Assembly: GCF_950023065.1 (NCBI RefSeq)
Contig: NC_088679.1
Location: forward strand, 27,900,001-27,964,000
Length of the DNA: 64,000 nt
Origin: Planococcus citri
Lineage: Eukaryota > Arthropoda > Insecta > Hemiptera > Pseudococcidae
Direction of reading: 5' to 3'
The notes beneath the pieces were generated by a model. That model was not told the origin of the DNA. It worked only from the letters and a program-made list of their open reading frames with translations, and did no database searches. This document shows positions 1-9,360 of this stretch, in pieces; within the stretch, counting starts at the first letter, position 1, and each line of letters starts with the position of its first letter. Both the position numbers and the translations under genes were made by a program.

Positions 1-1690
1 ACATTAGATTTGAATCGGCACGTCAAGATTTTCAAAACGTGCCTCGTTGAATCACTCGGAAGGCATCACAAAGCATGGTAAATCCGAGTTTATAGGAGCT
101 GAAATTTGGTTTTCACACTACTTACAGTTTTTTCCATAACTGGAGAACCCAAAAATCCGCTGAAGGCTCCAGAACGCTTTGAAATTCTCACCAGTCATTT
201 ATCGAGGATTCAAATTTCGCTATTTATCCAACTGGAATACAAATTTGAAGAAAAAAGGGGTTTTGGACGAAAATATTTTGGAAATTTTTTCTGTTTTTGG
301 TGTTTTGCGTGTTTTGCATCGCTCAAGTACGTAAACGAGACGATTTTGGACGTATATTTACGCATAATTGAAATGAACAAAGAGTCAAAATATTCTTGAC
401 ATGATGATCTAAAATGAATATATTTACTTCCTTACTTAATACATACACACTTATTATAGTTACGTGGAACAGCTTCCATATATAGGAATTTGTGCACATT
501 CTGGTGGATCGCGAACAAAATACTGCAGGGTTTCTATCAAATCCAGAGAACATCTTTATTTTGAGTTGAATTCATTCAGAAAAAATGTTGACTCCCAGAT
601 TGTACCCTTGAACAGAAGGTTTAGTCTATTCTAAGACAGTGCATCTTTGAAACATCCTGGTTCTTTCAATTCTCAAGGATACATAGGTAAGTAGTATTCT
701 ATAATTTGGGAAATATTTTGGAAGTGATGCTAATTTTTTGACCATTATTGTCAATTTCGAAAAATTGAAATTTGGTGCATTTTTCACCATTTTTCTTGAT
801 TTTTTTCATGCTGGAATATTGATCAAAAACTTGGCCCCACTGGGTGCCAAAATATTACCTTGGTTTTTCAGAAATGATACTGAAATCAAATATTTGAGAA
901 GAAAAAATGTTCGAAAACACGAATCTGTCCGGAAGTAATCGATTTACAAATTTTGAACCGCTCAGTGAAACCCTGATAGTGGTCTTGGGATTCGATGGCA
1001 ATGGCTTAGGTCTACTTTGAACTTCAAATGCCATCTTGTGGAGCAGGGCCATTTTTTCAAAAACAGGTTGGGTGGCGACAGGAGCGAAAAAACTTATTCT
1101 TTGAGGGCCCATATCTCCCCTCCAGGGGCACCTCCGAAGCTAAACAATTTTCTGAGTTACTTTCAACTCGAAATGAAGGTCTTTACTAAATTTGGTCAAT
1201 ATTATCCCACTTTTTTTCGCGATCCTCCTAGAACTGAATTGTTTTCTTTAAAAAACATCATACATAGGCCTACCTGGTTTCAACTATGATTGATGATAAA
1301 AATGAAAAAAGTAACTCACCAAACTATTAAAAAAATGAAACCAGGTGAGTTTGTTTTATTTTTACATAGATTTTACGAAGATTTTCGAGAATCGGGATTT
1401 TGGCAGATTTAAAATCCACGATAATCTGCTAAGATAGTAGCTTTTGAAAATGGATTTTGGATTTTACTTGACGGGAGAAGACTTCTAATGTTTTGAACGT
1501 TTGTGGTGAGGATCTAAAAAGTTTTTAAAAAACAGATTCAAAAAACGTCCTAAAACCAGATTTTCGAGAATCCGTGTAAAAAAAACATACTTATTAACTT
1601 ATTCGTTTTACTCCAACGACGCAGCGTCAATTAATTCAGTTCGAGGTTTTTCCACAGCGTGGATGGCGTTCGTGCGTCGTTCATGTATAA
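1..1690. other. AT-rich non-coding DNA with dispersed repeat fragments
   Basis: No convincing gene. Around 140-200 there is a copy of a dispersed motif built on the palindromic core GGCTCC followed by AGAA and TTTGAAAT. Related copies recur near 18.6, 41.8, 49.9, 50.1 and 60-61 kb. Near 1266-1350 a short inverted pair (ACCTGGTTTCA and TGAAACCAGGT) brackets about 60 bp. The short open frames here show no domain. Confidence 0.6.
760..1110. repeat. Half copy of the inverted-repeat family also seen at 63.2-63.8 kb
   Basis: The order of landmarks (CCAAAATATTACC-type segment, CAGAAATGATA, a run ending ACCGCTCAGT, then CCTGATAGTGG and AACTTCAAATGCC) matches the right arm near 63560-63760, which reads ACCGCTCAGTTGAACCC and CTCAAATGC. 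Only one arm is present here, so this is a truncated or solo arm. It has no coding content. Confidence 0.55.
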
Positions 1691-1770
1691 ATATTTATAT
1701 ACTACATACATATAAAGTACACCATTACACCATTGTTGTTAGATGCGAAAAGTACATCTTTATGAGCGAC
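1690..1770 (+). repeat. Diverged fragment of the 2.3-3.06 kb coding-derived repeat
   Basis: This stretch (ATATAAAGTACACCATTAC, then GTTGTTAGATGCGAAAAGTACATC) aligns by eye with the minus-strand copy near 2840-2910. The reading frame preserved in that copy is broken here. It is probably a third, more decayed member of the same family. Confidence 0.45.
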
Positions 1771-2344
1771 TAGGAAACTGTAGAAATAAAGTACTTTATT
1801 TGTACTAGTAAAATAAAGTAAACATTATCTCATCTTTCGTCAAATCAATCTTTAAGTTTTTAAGAAGTGGTAACACTATTTTTTCATGTGATGGAAATGT
1901 AAATTGTAAATATGGAGTTATCAGTTGATTGGAAATTTTCATGTACAATTTCTGCTTTGCATTTTAATTATTTCGCAAGCTATGGAGATTTAAATTTTCA
2001 TGTGCAATAGTGTAGGGTGTAGGCCTACTAGTCTTGGGTGTTGTTTTATTATTGAAATGTTTGAAATAAATTCCGCTTCATCTGTTAAATGGCGAGTTCA
2101 AGTGATTTACATATCATCATTTCATACAGACAATGGTCAACGATTTCATATTGATCACAAATAGAATGCTCGATCAGGTTCTTAAGTTTCGTGTAGAATA
2201 GTGTTTAACTCTTTAAGTATGATTATTTTAGTGTAGAACGTGTTCATAATAGTAAGTTTACTTCATAGAATCGCGTAAATAAGTAGCTGTATAAATACTA
2301 CGTGTACGTAGACGACGACGTACGTATTAGAATCTCTACGTAGC

Positions 2345-2640
2345 TAAGTGAAAAGTGTATCTTTCTGAAGTACAGTAAGTACATCATCAAAGTTTTTCAA
2401 TTTTGTTCGTTGAAAAACTTCAATCACCGAATACATACTTAGTTACTCACGATGATACAGAAGTTGCTGCTGTATTTTGTGTTGAGCTATTTGAGTATTC
2501 TATTTTATGTAATCAATATGGAATCATTGACCATTGTTATCACTCTGAAATGATATATAAGTACCGGTACGCATCTACACATATGGATAATCGTTTAAAT
2601 GTTCTTGTGATTACTAACAGCAATAGAAATTAAACTCATT
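2345..2640 (+). pseudogene. Broken copy of an unrecognised protein-coding sequence
   Basis: Translated in the frame of the minus-strand copy, it starts SEKCIFL and continues with FCSLKNFNH before a stop and a frame change. The later part (THDDTE) matches the other copy's QNDTE segment in another frame. Similarity at protein level despite nucleotide divergence suggests the ancestor was coding. I do not recognise the family, and no transmembrane segment or catalytic motif is visible. Confidence 0.35.
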
Positions 2641-2681
2641 CCGTCATTCGAATCATAATTATTTTGAATCAATTGTGTAGA

Positions 2682-2930
2682 TTACAACTTGACAAGACAA
2701 GATTTCTGGTATTCTCCATCAGTACTTGACTGATTGAATACGTACAGCACAAGCAGCGACTTTTCTGTATCATTCTGAGCGACTACATACGTACTGTGAT
2801 CGATGTTTTTTAGCGAACGAAATTGTAAACGGTCAACGTTGTAGTCACTCAGAAAGATACACTTTTCACTTCTAACAACAATTAGACGTAATGGTGTACT
2901 TTTTATACGTACGTAGTATATAAAGCTATT
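2682..2930 (-). pseudogene. Unrecognised coding-derived sequence, open frame retained
   Basis: The minus-strand frame stays open across the segment, with SEKCIFLSDYNV, FRSLKNIDHS and a C-terminal CLVKL before TAA. The inverted relative at 2345-2640 shares SEKCIFL and SLKN with different synonymous and non-synonymous changes. The N-terminal side of the open frame runs into the 2927-3053 hairpin, so any original start is lost. Function unknown. It may be part of a transposon gene. Confidence 0.35.
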
Positions 2931-3053
2931 TACGCTACTCGTAGGAAGTGGACTATTATGAACTCGTGCGTTATTACAACGCTCGCCTTCGGCTCGCGCA
3001 GTAATAACGCACTCGTTCATAATAGCCCACTTTATACAACTTGTAGCGTAAAA
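2927..3053. repeat. Hairpin with ~45-bp arms
   Basis: Left arm TTACGCTAC...AAGTGG.CTATTATGAAC then GTGCGTTATTAC. Right arm GTAATAACGCAC, GTTCATAATAG, CCACTT and GTAGCGTAA. The loop is about 23 nt and itself GC-rich (CTCGCCTTCGGCTCGCG). A foldback of this kind is typical of a MITE end or a small foldback element. The arms carry few mismatches. Confidence 0.7.
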
Positions 3054-3060
3054 TACCATT

Positions 3061-3838
3061 TTACATTAACAGAAGTGTAGCTTTAATATATTAAAAGGCG
3101 AAGTAGAAAAATGTAATCTCGAATGTGCGTGCACTCGGTGCAAATTATACTTTAATGATGCTGTAATCTACGTTCACGTTTAATTTAATCTCGCTGGGAT
3201 TTAATTTTCTTTCAATTGCGCCAGCTAATTTGAAAAAAAAGGGAAGAGAGAAAACTCGGAGAACTTGACAAGAATTCAAAGTTTTTTTCGACTCGTTTCT
3301 TTTTTTTTCTTCTTGAGATTTTGCATCTTATACTATTGTGATTTGTGGTTGAGAACTTTATTCGCATATTTTCACTGTTAGTCTCAGAGGTCTTGATCGA
3401 GAACAAATTCTTCTTCAGGAATAAAACAATGGTGTTGGGGGGGGGGGCTTGAGTAGGGAAAACTGCGCGTATTTTATCGTTTGTTGTTTTTAGTATAATT
3501 ACCAGTTGAACGAAAAACGTTATTTTTTAAAGCATTTTTTATTCGATAATCATAAGGGTCTCATTATTGTTCTGCAGTTTGAATACAGATTTGTTGGGTT
3601 TCCCACCTTTTTTGTACAATTTCAAATCAAATTCAACGACGAAAAAGTCCTCTTCCGCATTCTTGTTTTCAAAAAACGAACTACATGACACTAAATTAAA
3701 CAAATTCTTTCGAATTAATTTCCTACCGTTAGGAATATAACGACAGAAAAAGGCAACACACTCATGTCCCACATATACCTACCTACATCGTGAAACAGGT
3801 GAAACGAAAAACTAATTCACGCTCTGGCAATTTTTAAA
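3061..3838. other. Non-coding flank left of the copia element
   Basis: AT-rich DNA with a run of 11 G near 3437-3447. No gene or RNA recognised. The copia element's left target duplication GGTAT occupies 3839-3843. Confidence 0.6.
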
Positions 3839-3843
3839 GGTAT

Positions 3844-4068
3844 TGTTGGCGTTGGCAGTACTGGGAGTAATCTCAGCTACGATGCGATACTTACCTGGCT
3901 GTTCGACTTATCCGGGTGCTCTCCTTCTTACTACCTCGTTGATTTTGTTTATAGACGCGACTTCGATGATATTCTTGTTTGATGATATTTTTATACTTTT
4001 ATAACGAATATAATTCCGTTTATTTCTCGATGTGTTTATTATTATTCGAATATACGATTAGTCCTACA
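3844..4068 (+). repeat. 5' LTR of copia element
   Basis: 225 bp starting TGTTGGCG and ending CCTACA, identical by eye to 9131-9355. It begins TG and ends CA as expected. The AT-rich second half (ATATTTTTATACTTTTATAA, 4001 region) is a plausible site for transcription start and polyadenylation signals, but no exact site can be assigned. Confidence 0.95.
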
Positions 4069-4097
4069 TGGTAGACAGAAGCGTAGGTTTCGATTCG
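4069..4097 (+). promoter_or_regulatory. Primer-binding site, initiator-tRNA-Met type
   Basis: The sequence immediately after the LTR reads TGGTAGACAGAAGCG then TAGGTTTCGATTC. It pairs with the 3' end of eukaryotic initiator tRNA-Met (complement TGGTAGCAGAGG...GGTTTCGATCC) apart from one extra A and a few mismatches. Pairing through the TTTCGAT of the T-arm is unusually long. Ty1/copia elements commonly use initiator tRNA-Met, so this fits. Confidence 0.75.
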
Positions 4098-4158
4098 TTG
4101 CTTGTTTATTAACATTTCGGTAGTGATTGTGCACTTGTGTAAACTTCATTCCGACAAG

Positions 4159-7100
4159 ATGGAGGCTATAATAAATCCTATAGTGGATCGTATCAAAGCT
4201 GAGCTGGAAAGTTTTATTCGATCGACAATCAGTGTTCCTGTGAGCAGCTCAGTAAGTAATGTGATTTCTAATCCGATTTCGAATCCGAATCCGAATCCGA
4301 TTTCGCTAGTGGGCAATTTGCCAAACTACTTCTTCATGCCACCACCACCACCACCTCCGGTGACATCTGCTATTCCGGTGACATCTACTGTTCCGGTGAC
4401 ATCGACAGTTCCGATATCAGTGTCCATTATATCCAGTGCATCTGACATGCCGCGGCTTACGGTGACAACGTTTAGTAAACCTGCTGGTCGTTATGTGACA
4501 GCTCATAAATTGGTGAATTTACATACCACTGCTGGAAATGTGGTTTCTGGTGGCACCACATCCACATCTTTAAGGCAACCTATCATGTCAACGGGTGCCT
4601 CCGCAATACCGATGCCACCACCGGTGGGAAATATTGGATGTGCTCCGCTACCCTTCAATTCTATGCTCCCGAATATCGATTATAAGCTGACGGAGAAAAG
4701 TAGCTACCGAAATTGGCGGCAGATGCTGTTTGACGAATTAAGAGTACGCAGACTTACTGATATTGTGGATGCATCAGTTCAGCGACCGAATACAAGAATC
4801 GATGATTCCATTCGGAAAGCGACTACTCGTTTACTGATAGTAGGTCGCCTCGACGAACACCATCAGCGTTTGGTCGAAAACATCAGGGAGCCAGCGGAAA
4901 TCATAAAATGGTTGGATAATGAGAAACTGCCGATATCGGAGAACTTACGAGAAGCTCTCTTTCAGAAAATCACGAACTTACGTTTTGAACCGTTTATTGA
5001 CGAGCCGTCGAAGTTCACCAGGCAATTGGAGGATCTATTCGAACGAAGTAAAGAAGCAGGCATGGTGTGGACGGACGATTTCAAAAAGAGTATGCTGTTA
5101 CATAAAATAAAGAAGGCGCGCAGCGACATCTCTATGTCCAACCGAACGAGTAAAACCAACTACCAGATGATCAAAAAATGGCTATGTGACGAAGAGGCGA
5201 CTGAGAAGGAGCTAAAGGCAGTAACCTCAACGGCGGCTTCAACAGGGGTTCATTTTGCCTCTGCCAATTCTTCGAACTCGAACGGAAGAGGAAGAAATTT
5301 ACGAAATAATCGACGTGGCGATAGACGTGAACAAAACAACGATCGACGTGGCGAGCGACGTGAACAATACGATGATCGAGATCGACGTGGCGATAGACGT
5401 GAGCAATTCGATGATCGACGTGGCGAGAGACGTGAACGTGAAGACAATCGACGTGGTTCCTATCAGCGCAATTACGACTCGAGAGATTCCTATCAAAACC
5501 GTAACTCATCCGAAGGCAACCATTACGGAAGGTGTCGAAAATGTAACATGAGAGGTCATGCGATGAAAGACTGCAAAACGAATGGGTCTTACTGCTACTG
5601 CTGCAGAAAAGTAACTGATCATATCGCGAAGAACTGCCCCGAGCGTAAATCCGATGAAAAGTCTGGTAAATCTGGGTCCGGTCAAGGGAAAGGCGATAAC
5701 GGTGGAAAATCTATGATGGTCCGCGGCGATAGAAATTTCGAATTAAATTCGAAGTATTATTATCCTGACGACTGCCTTAACTCGGCGGGTAAGTGTTTCA
5801 TGACAGCAGTACTGTCAGTCAATTTTATAATCGACTCTGGGGCAAGTTATCATTTGACAAATGAGCGGCGAATTCTCCCCAAGGTAAGAAAGTTGAGTAA
5901 ACCAGCGGTAATAGATTGCGCTAAGAAAGGACAGGAGTCTGTTCTGAGTATAGAGGAGTTAGGTGAGTTTCATACTTACACTGCTTTAGGTAAGCCAATT
6001 ACTTTTACAAATGTCTTATATTCTTCAGAAGTTTCTGAAAATCTGCTGAGTTTACGGCAGCTGGTACAACAAGGTGCGACATTTGATGGAAGTTCGCTAT
6101 ATTTTTATATCAGAGATGGAAATTCTGGTGACATAATTATTAGAGCTCAGTTTCAATCTCCGTTCTGGGTCAGTGATCTGCGTGTTCGTAATCCAAATGA
6201 GGTGGCTATGTTAGCTAATGCTGATGGAGGAGGTCCAAGTCCAACGCTTCCAACGATTCGTGAAAACTTGGGTCTTCTATGGCATACGAGATTGGCGCAC
6301 GCTTCGCTAGGTTATCTTGAACTGTATAAATCGAAGATGGCGATTTTGAAGAATGTAACTTTTGGTAAGGATATTATGGATTGTCAACCTTGTGCGTTAG
6401 CTAAGGTTCACAGGAATCCTTCGAAGAAGAAACGTCAGCGAAGTAAGATAGCTTTACAACGAGTTCATTCTGACGTGATGGGCCCTATAACACCTCTATC
6501 ATTCCCAGGTAAACGTAGGTATGTGATAACATTTATAGATGATTTCTCGAGGTTCGCAATGGTATTTGTGATGTGTTATAAAAGTGACGCAGCTGACTGC
6601 TTTAGAAAGTACTTAGATGAGATGCGTAGAATGTTGGGAAAAGATGTTAAGGTACGGTACTTACGTACAGACGGAGGTACTGAATATTCAGGTGAGATGG
6701 GAAGGTTATTGAAACAGGAGAAGATTGAGATAGAGGTAGCGGAACCGGATACCCCAACTCATAATGGTGTTGCAGAAAGAATCAATCGTACTTTGCGCGA
6801 AAAGACAACAGCGATGCTAAGCGATTCGGGAATCCCGATGTCCTTGTGGGACCATGCTATATCTCAGGCTGTTTATATCTACAATCGAACTCCTCACAAA
6901 TCGAACGGTTTTAAGACACCTTATGAAGTATTTTGTGGCGAAACTCCTGATTTATCGTTTATACGCCGGTTTGGTTGTCTGGCCATTCCGAAGAAAACTA
7001 GAGAGGATTATGAGAAATTTGATGAAAGAGGTATTAGAGGTGTAGTTTTGAACAACACTAGAAGTGGTTATCGAATTTTGTTACCTTCGAGGAAAATTAT

Positions 7101-9027
7101 AGAACGTAAAGATGTTGAGTTTATTGAAAATGTTACGTATAGAGATTTATTGAAAAGTAAAGATGTTGTTTTCGATTTTAGTTCAGACGAAACTGAAACT
7201 GATATTAACTGGCACGATACGGTAGAACGAGAAACTACCAACGAAGAGGTAAGTGTAGAAGTACCCAGCAAGACTTCTGGTGAATTGAACGACAGAAGTG
7301 ATGCTATCCCAAGTACTAGTGGTCAAAACGATGACTCCGATGAATTCGACATTGAGAACGTCGAAGAAACTGTGATTTTTGATGACTCGTCTAACGATAC
7401 GTTTTTAGCTTTTGATCGTGTTACAGCATTACGTGCATGCTTACTCGAAGATGAAAAGGATCCGATGACTTACGCTGAAGCTTTAGACCGTACTGATCGT
7501 GAGTATTGGATAAAAGCCATGGAAGATGAAATGGCGTCTTTAGAAAGAAATGATGCGTGGGATTTAGTTGTACCGCCCAAAGGGGTGAATATTTTAGATT
7601 CTAGATGGGTATTTTGTAGGAAAACTAACGAGAATGATTCTTCAATACGGTATAAGGCACGTTTGGTTATACGTGGATTCAAAGATAGAGAAGTGTACGA
7701 TATAGGAGATGTGTACTCTCCGGTGGCTAGTAAACACACAGTTAGGGTAATTCTTGCGCTTGCGAATAAAGAAGGTTGGTCAATTATTCAATTAGATGTT
7801 ATTACTGCCTTTTTGAATGGCAGATTGAAAACTACGGTATATATGCATCCACCTGAAGGATTGGAAGTTGATGAAGGCCTCGTTTGTGCTTTAAAATGTG
7901 CTTTGTATGGGCTCAAGATTAGTCCGTTAACTTGGTTTCGTAGGTTCGATGAAGCAGCCAAGAAAATGCAGTTTACCAATCATCCAAATGAGCCATGCGT
8001 GTATATCTGGCGAAGGAAACATTTGGTGGTAATTTTAGTACTTTATGTAGACGATTTCCTAATCACAGGTAATTGTAAAGACAAGATTGTTGAGACGATT
8101 AGACGTTTAAAAGAGGAATTTCAAGTAAAAGAGTTAGGTTCTCCTAAAAAGTTTCTTGGTTTGGAAATTGCTAGATCGGAAGAATATCAGACGTTGACTT
8201 TGACTCAAACTAGTTTTATTAATTGTGTATTGAAACGCTTTAATGCGTTGAATTTGCCAGCTGTTCATACTCCAGCTTTAACTCGAAATTGTGAAAAGAA
8301 AAGTAAGTCAGAGAAGAAAACACCAGAATGGAATCCTGGTAAGCCTACGCCTGGCAAGTCTTTGTTTAGGGAAATTACTGGCTCGTTATTACATCTAGCT
8401 AACGGTACTAGACCAGATATTATGTTCGCTACGAATGTGCTATGTCAACATCAAAGTAATCCTCAGCCCGAAGACTGGGAACGTGCTCAGAGAATTCTTC
8501 AGTATCTGAAAGGAACGGCAGAGCTAGGGCTAACTTATAGAGGGGTGATTAAGAAAGAAGGTGTATTTGTAGATGCGTACACCGATGCGTCGTTAGGGAC
8601 TGGAGAAGAAGGTTGCTCTATTACAGGCTATTTTGTGCGAGCGTACGGTGATCCGGTTGTTTGGCGTACGAGAAAACAGTCGGTACCAGCGGGTTCCTCA
8701 GCTGAAGCGGAATATTTCGCTCTATCCATGTGCTCGAAGGATGCTGTCATTACGGTAGATTTATTAGAACGATTAACGAAGAATAGACATGGGCCAGCTC
8801 TCATTCATAGTGATTGTCAGCCTGCTCTCGCTATCGCTAAAACAACTGGAGCTCCCAAGCTCAGGCATATAGCTAAACTCAATTATCACATAGTTAGAGA
8901 TTTTGTCAAGGGTAACAAGATTATTTTGAGATTCGTTAAGTCGGAAGATCAGCCGGCTGATGCCCTCACGAAAGCTCTTGCCTCAGGTCGATTTCAAGAA
9001 CATTGCAGCTGTCTGCTCAATATGTAA
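4159..9027 (+). CDS. Copia-type Gag-Pol polyprotein (1622 aa)
   Basis: I chose the ATG at 4159 (MEAIINP). The frame is open further upstream, but only with non-ATG codons. Gag fills roughly residues 1-500, with a Pro/Ser/Thr-rich N-terminus, an Arg/Asp-rich repeat (about 385-435) and two zinc knuckles. C459-X2-C-X4-H-X4-C472 is canonical. C479-X2-C-X5-H488-X4-C493 has one extra residue. The aspartic protease shows DSGAS at 559-563. Integrase has H709/H714 with C742/C745, then the triad D772, D838, E873 (D-X34-E). Reverse transcriptase has YVDD at 1296-1299. RNase H has D1476, E1516-E1518 and D1552. The enzyme set would copy element RNA into DNA in cytoplasmic particles and integrate it in the nucleus. 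No stops or frameshifts were seen. Confidence 0.96.
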   Translation: MEAIINPIVDRIKAELESFIRSTISVPVSSSVSNVISNPISNPNPNPISLVGNLPNYFFMPPPPPPPVTSAIPVTSTVPVTSTVPISVSIISSASDMPRLTVTTFSKPAGRYVTAHKLVNLHTTAGNVVSGGTTSTSLRQPIMSTGASAIPMPPPVGNIGCAPLPFNSMLPNIDYKLTEKSSYRNWRQMLFDELRVRRLTDIVDASVQRPNTRIDDSIRKATTRLLIVGRLDEHHQRLVENIREPAEIIKWLDNEKLPISENLREALFQKITNLRFEPFIDEPSKFTRQLEDLFERSKEAGMVWTDDFKKSMLLHKIKKARSDISMSNRTSKTNYQMIKKWLCDEEATEKELKAVTSTAASTGVHFASANSSNSNGRGRNLRNNRRGDRREQNNDRRGERREQYDDRDRRGDRREQFDDRRGERREREDNRRGSYQRNYDSRDSYQNRNSSEGNHYGRCRKCNMRGHAMKDCKTNGSYCYCCRKVTDHIAKNCPERKSDEKSGKSGSGQGKGDNGGKSMMVRGDRNFELNSKYYYPDDCLNSAGKCFMTAVLSVNFIIDSGASYHLTNERRILPKVRKLSKPAVIDCAKKGQESVLSIEELGEFHTYTALGKPITFTNVLYSSEVSENLLSLRQLVQQGATFDGSSLYFYIRDGNSGDIIIRAQFQSPFWVSDLRVRNPNEVAMLANADGGGPSPTLPTIRENLGLLWHTRLAHASLGYLELYKSKMAILKNVTFGKDIMDCQPCALAKVHRNPSKKKRQRSKIALQRVHSDVMGPITPLSFPGKRRYVITFIDDFSRFAMVFVMCYKSDAADCFRKYLDEMRRMLGKDVKVRYLRTDGGTEYSGEMGRLLKQEKIEIEVAEPDTPTHNGVAERINRTLREKTTAMLSDSGIPMSLWDHAISQAVYIYNRTPHKSNGFKTPYEVFCGETPDLSFIRRFGCLAIPKKTREDYEKFDERGIRGVVLNNTRSGYRILLPSRKIIERKDVEFIENVTYRDLLKSKDVVFDFSSDETETDINWHDTVERETTNEEVSVEVPSKTSGELNDRSDAIPSTSGQNDDSDEFDIENVEETVIFDDSSNDTFLAFDRVTALRACLLEDEKDPMTYAEALDRTDREYWIKAMEDEMASLERNDAWDLVVPPKGVNILDSRWVFCRKTNENDSSIRYKARLVIRGFKDREVYDIGDVYSPVASKHTVRVILALANKEGWSIIQLDVITAFLNGRLKTTVYMHPPEGLEVDEGLVCALKCALYGLKISPLTWFRRFDEAAKKMQFTNHPNEPCVYIWRRKHLVVILVLYVDDFLITGNCKDKIVETIRRLKEEFQVKELGSPKKFLGLEIARSEEYQTLTLTQTSFINCVLKRFNALNLPAVHTPALTRNCEKKSKSEKKTPEWNPGKPTPGKSLFREITGSLLHLANGTRPDIMFATNVLCQHQSNPQPEDWERAQRILQYLKGTAELGLTYRGVIKKEGVFVDAYTDASLGTGEEGCSITGYFVRAYGDPVVWRTRKQSVPAGSSAEAEYFALSMCSKDAVITVDLLERLTKNRHGPALIHSDCQPALAIAKTTGAPKLRHIAKLNYHIVRDFVKGNKIILRFVKSEDQPADALTKALASGRFQEHCSCLLNM
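5314..5460 (+). repeat. Minisatellite inside gag encoding an Arg/Asp repeat
   Basis: The unit GATCGACGTGGCGA/GACGTGA is repeated about six times with length variation, giving degenerate D-R-R-G-[DE]-R-R-E-Q units. It sits just before the zinc knuckles and likely adds positively charged RNA-binding surface. Such an in-frame minisatellite can change copy number between element copies. Confidence 0.8.
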
Positions 9028-9121
9028 CATAATTTTTGTATTTCAGGCCATTATTAATTCGAAGATGATAGTTCCTATGTTTACGATATACGTTATTGAT
9101 CTCCGCCTCTCCGCTAAGATT

Positions 9122-9130
9122 AAAGGGGTG
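9122..9130 (+). promoter_or_regulatory. Polypurine tract of copia element
   Basis: AAAGGGGTG lies directly against the 3' LTR start at 9131. Its position and purine composition fit the plus-strand primer of LTR retrotransposons. The T before the final G is a slight deviation. Confidence 0.8.
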
Positions 9131-9355
9131 TGTTGGCGTTGGCAGTACTGGGAGTAATCTCAGCTACGATGCGATACTTACCTGGCTGTTCGACTTATCC
9201 GGGTGCTCTCCTTCTTACTACCTCGTTGATTTTGTTTATAGACGCGACTTCGATGATATTCTTGTTTGATGATATTTTTATACTTTTATAACGAATATAA
9301 TTCCGTTTATTTCTCGATGTGTTTATTATTATTCGAATATACGATTAGTCCTACA
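9131..9355 (+). repeat. 3' LTR of copia element
   Basis: 225 bp, the same sequence as 3844-4068 in a base-by-base reading. It is followed by the right target duplication GGTAT at 9356-9360. Confidence 0.95.
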
Positions 9356-9360
9356 GGTAT

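Larger units (their letters stand above)
2280..3060. repeat. Large foldback built from two inverted coding-derived copies
   Basis: The + copy (about 2345-2640) and the minus copy (about 2685-2930) are inverted relative to each other. Both contain GTGAAAAGTGTATCTTTCTG followed by a diverged but alignable 150-200 bp, with ATGATACAGAA near the end. The right side runs into a tight hairpin at 2927-3053. The two copies differ by many substitutions, so the duplication is old. Confidence 0.6.
3844..9355 (+). mobile_element. Complete Ty1/copia LTR retrotransposon
   Basis: A 5512-bp element bounded by two 225-bp LTRs that look identical base for base. A 5-bp target duplication, GGTAT, lies at 3839-3843 and 9356-9360. 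Between the LTRs are a primer-binding site, one uninterrupted gag-pol frame in the copia order (protease, integrase, reverse transcriptase, RNase H) and a polypurine tract. Identical LTRs mean little time has passed since insertion, because both are copied from one template. All catalytic residues looked for are present, so the copy could still be active. Confidence 0.96.

Noticed and set aside
4102..4158. Upstream TTG start for the copia polyprotein
   Set aside because: The frame is open there, but the first ATG in frame is at 4159. A non-ATG start is unnecessary and the leader carries no domain.
5171..5551. Several open frames on both strands across the gag minisatellite
   Set aside because: They are shadows of the repeated GATCGACGTGGCGA units in other frames.
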